The position numbers and the translations under genes were made by a program. Under the pieces are notes generated by a model, which saw nothing but the letters and a program-made list of their open reading frames with translations, made no database searches and was not told the origin of the DNA. Shown here in pieces: positions 56,679 to 56,741 of a stretch of 56,741 nucleotides of DNA. Positions within the stretch are counted from its first letter, which is position 1. Every line of letters begins with the position of its first letter. This stretch comes from [Phormidium] sp. LEGE 05292 (GTDB lineage: Bacteria; Cyanobacteriota; Cyanobacteriia; Cyanobacteriales; Aerosakkonemataceae), in contig NZ_JADEWG010000032.1 in NCBI RefSeq assembly GCF_015207735.1, forward strand, positions 1 through 56,741, read 5' to 3'.

Positions 56679-56741
56679 AGAAAACTCTCAATCACAATCT
56701 GCAAAGGGAACAGGGAGGAGGGGTATGGGGGACAAGGGGAC

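Overview
The window is chromosomal DNA from a cyanobacterium, most likely a filamentous one. The evidence is: RNA polymerase beta' split into separate rpoC1 and rpoC2 genes; the rpsT-tatD-rpoB-rpoC1-rpoC2 and tig-clpP-clpX arrangements; PlmA, CrtD, DUF928, DUF1997 and DUF4079 proteins; a HetZ-family protein; many copies of the HIP1 octamer GCGATCGC; and heptanucleotide tandem repeats in the spacers. I saw no tRNA, rRNA, CRISPR array, transposase or prophage.

Layout. 1-6.1 kb (minus strand): MltA murein transglycosylase with a small partner gene, a protein with a TIR-like C-terminal signature, a small protein of the Mo-dependent nitrogenase C-terminal family, and RNase J. 6.2-8.3 kb (minus): dapA and asd of lysine/threonine synthesis, beside rnj. 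8.9-13 kb (plus): trigger factor, ClpP2-type protease and ClpX, a protein folding and degradation cluster. 13-17 kb: alpha/beta hydrolase, Uma2-type protein, the GntR regulator PlmA and an HtrA/Deg-type protease. 17.3-29.3 kb (minus): rpoC2, rpoC1, rpoB, tatD, rpsT. 29.6-38.3 kb: hisD, a universal stress protein, DUF928, Hsp33, a 739-residue membrane-anchored repeat protein and the carotenoid desaturase CrtD. 38.4-42.2 kb: M16 peptidase, fructosamine-kinase-like protein and a HetZ-family protein. 43-48 kb: a STAND ATPase (HTH, NB-ARC-like NTPase, TPRs) and a secreted matrixin-like metalloprotease with eight N-terminal repeats. 48.5-56.7 kb: an S1-domain protein, dienelactone hydrolase, an InrS-type nickel sensor, a GH104 (lambda endolysin-like) lipoprotein, an SDR protein, DUF1997, DUF4079, an ankyrin protein and a 2OG-Fe(II) dioxygenase.

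Most genes are ordinary housekeeping genes, and several follow gene orders known from cyanobacteria. The less ordinary content is non-coding. A 65-68 bp palindromic repeat family has four clear copies. Six TCAGG-like boxes spaced at one helical turn run up to the start of the STAND gene. A 126-bp element has 21-bp perfect terminal inverted repeats. A 28-bp palindrome lies inside the htrA-like coding sequence. Short tandem repeats have spread through the rpoB-rpoC1-rpoC2 operon, including inside rpoC2 and directly against its start codon.

Several start codons were moved from the longest open frame to a downstream start supported by a Shine-Dalgarno sequence or by family length (mltA, the TIR-like gene, rnj, asd, plmA, rpoC1, rpoC2, hetZ-like, ankyrin and M16 genes). 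All functional calls come from reading motifs and from memory of the families; no database search was run.
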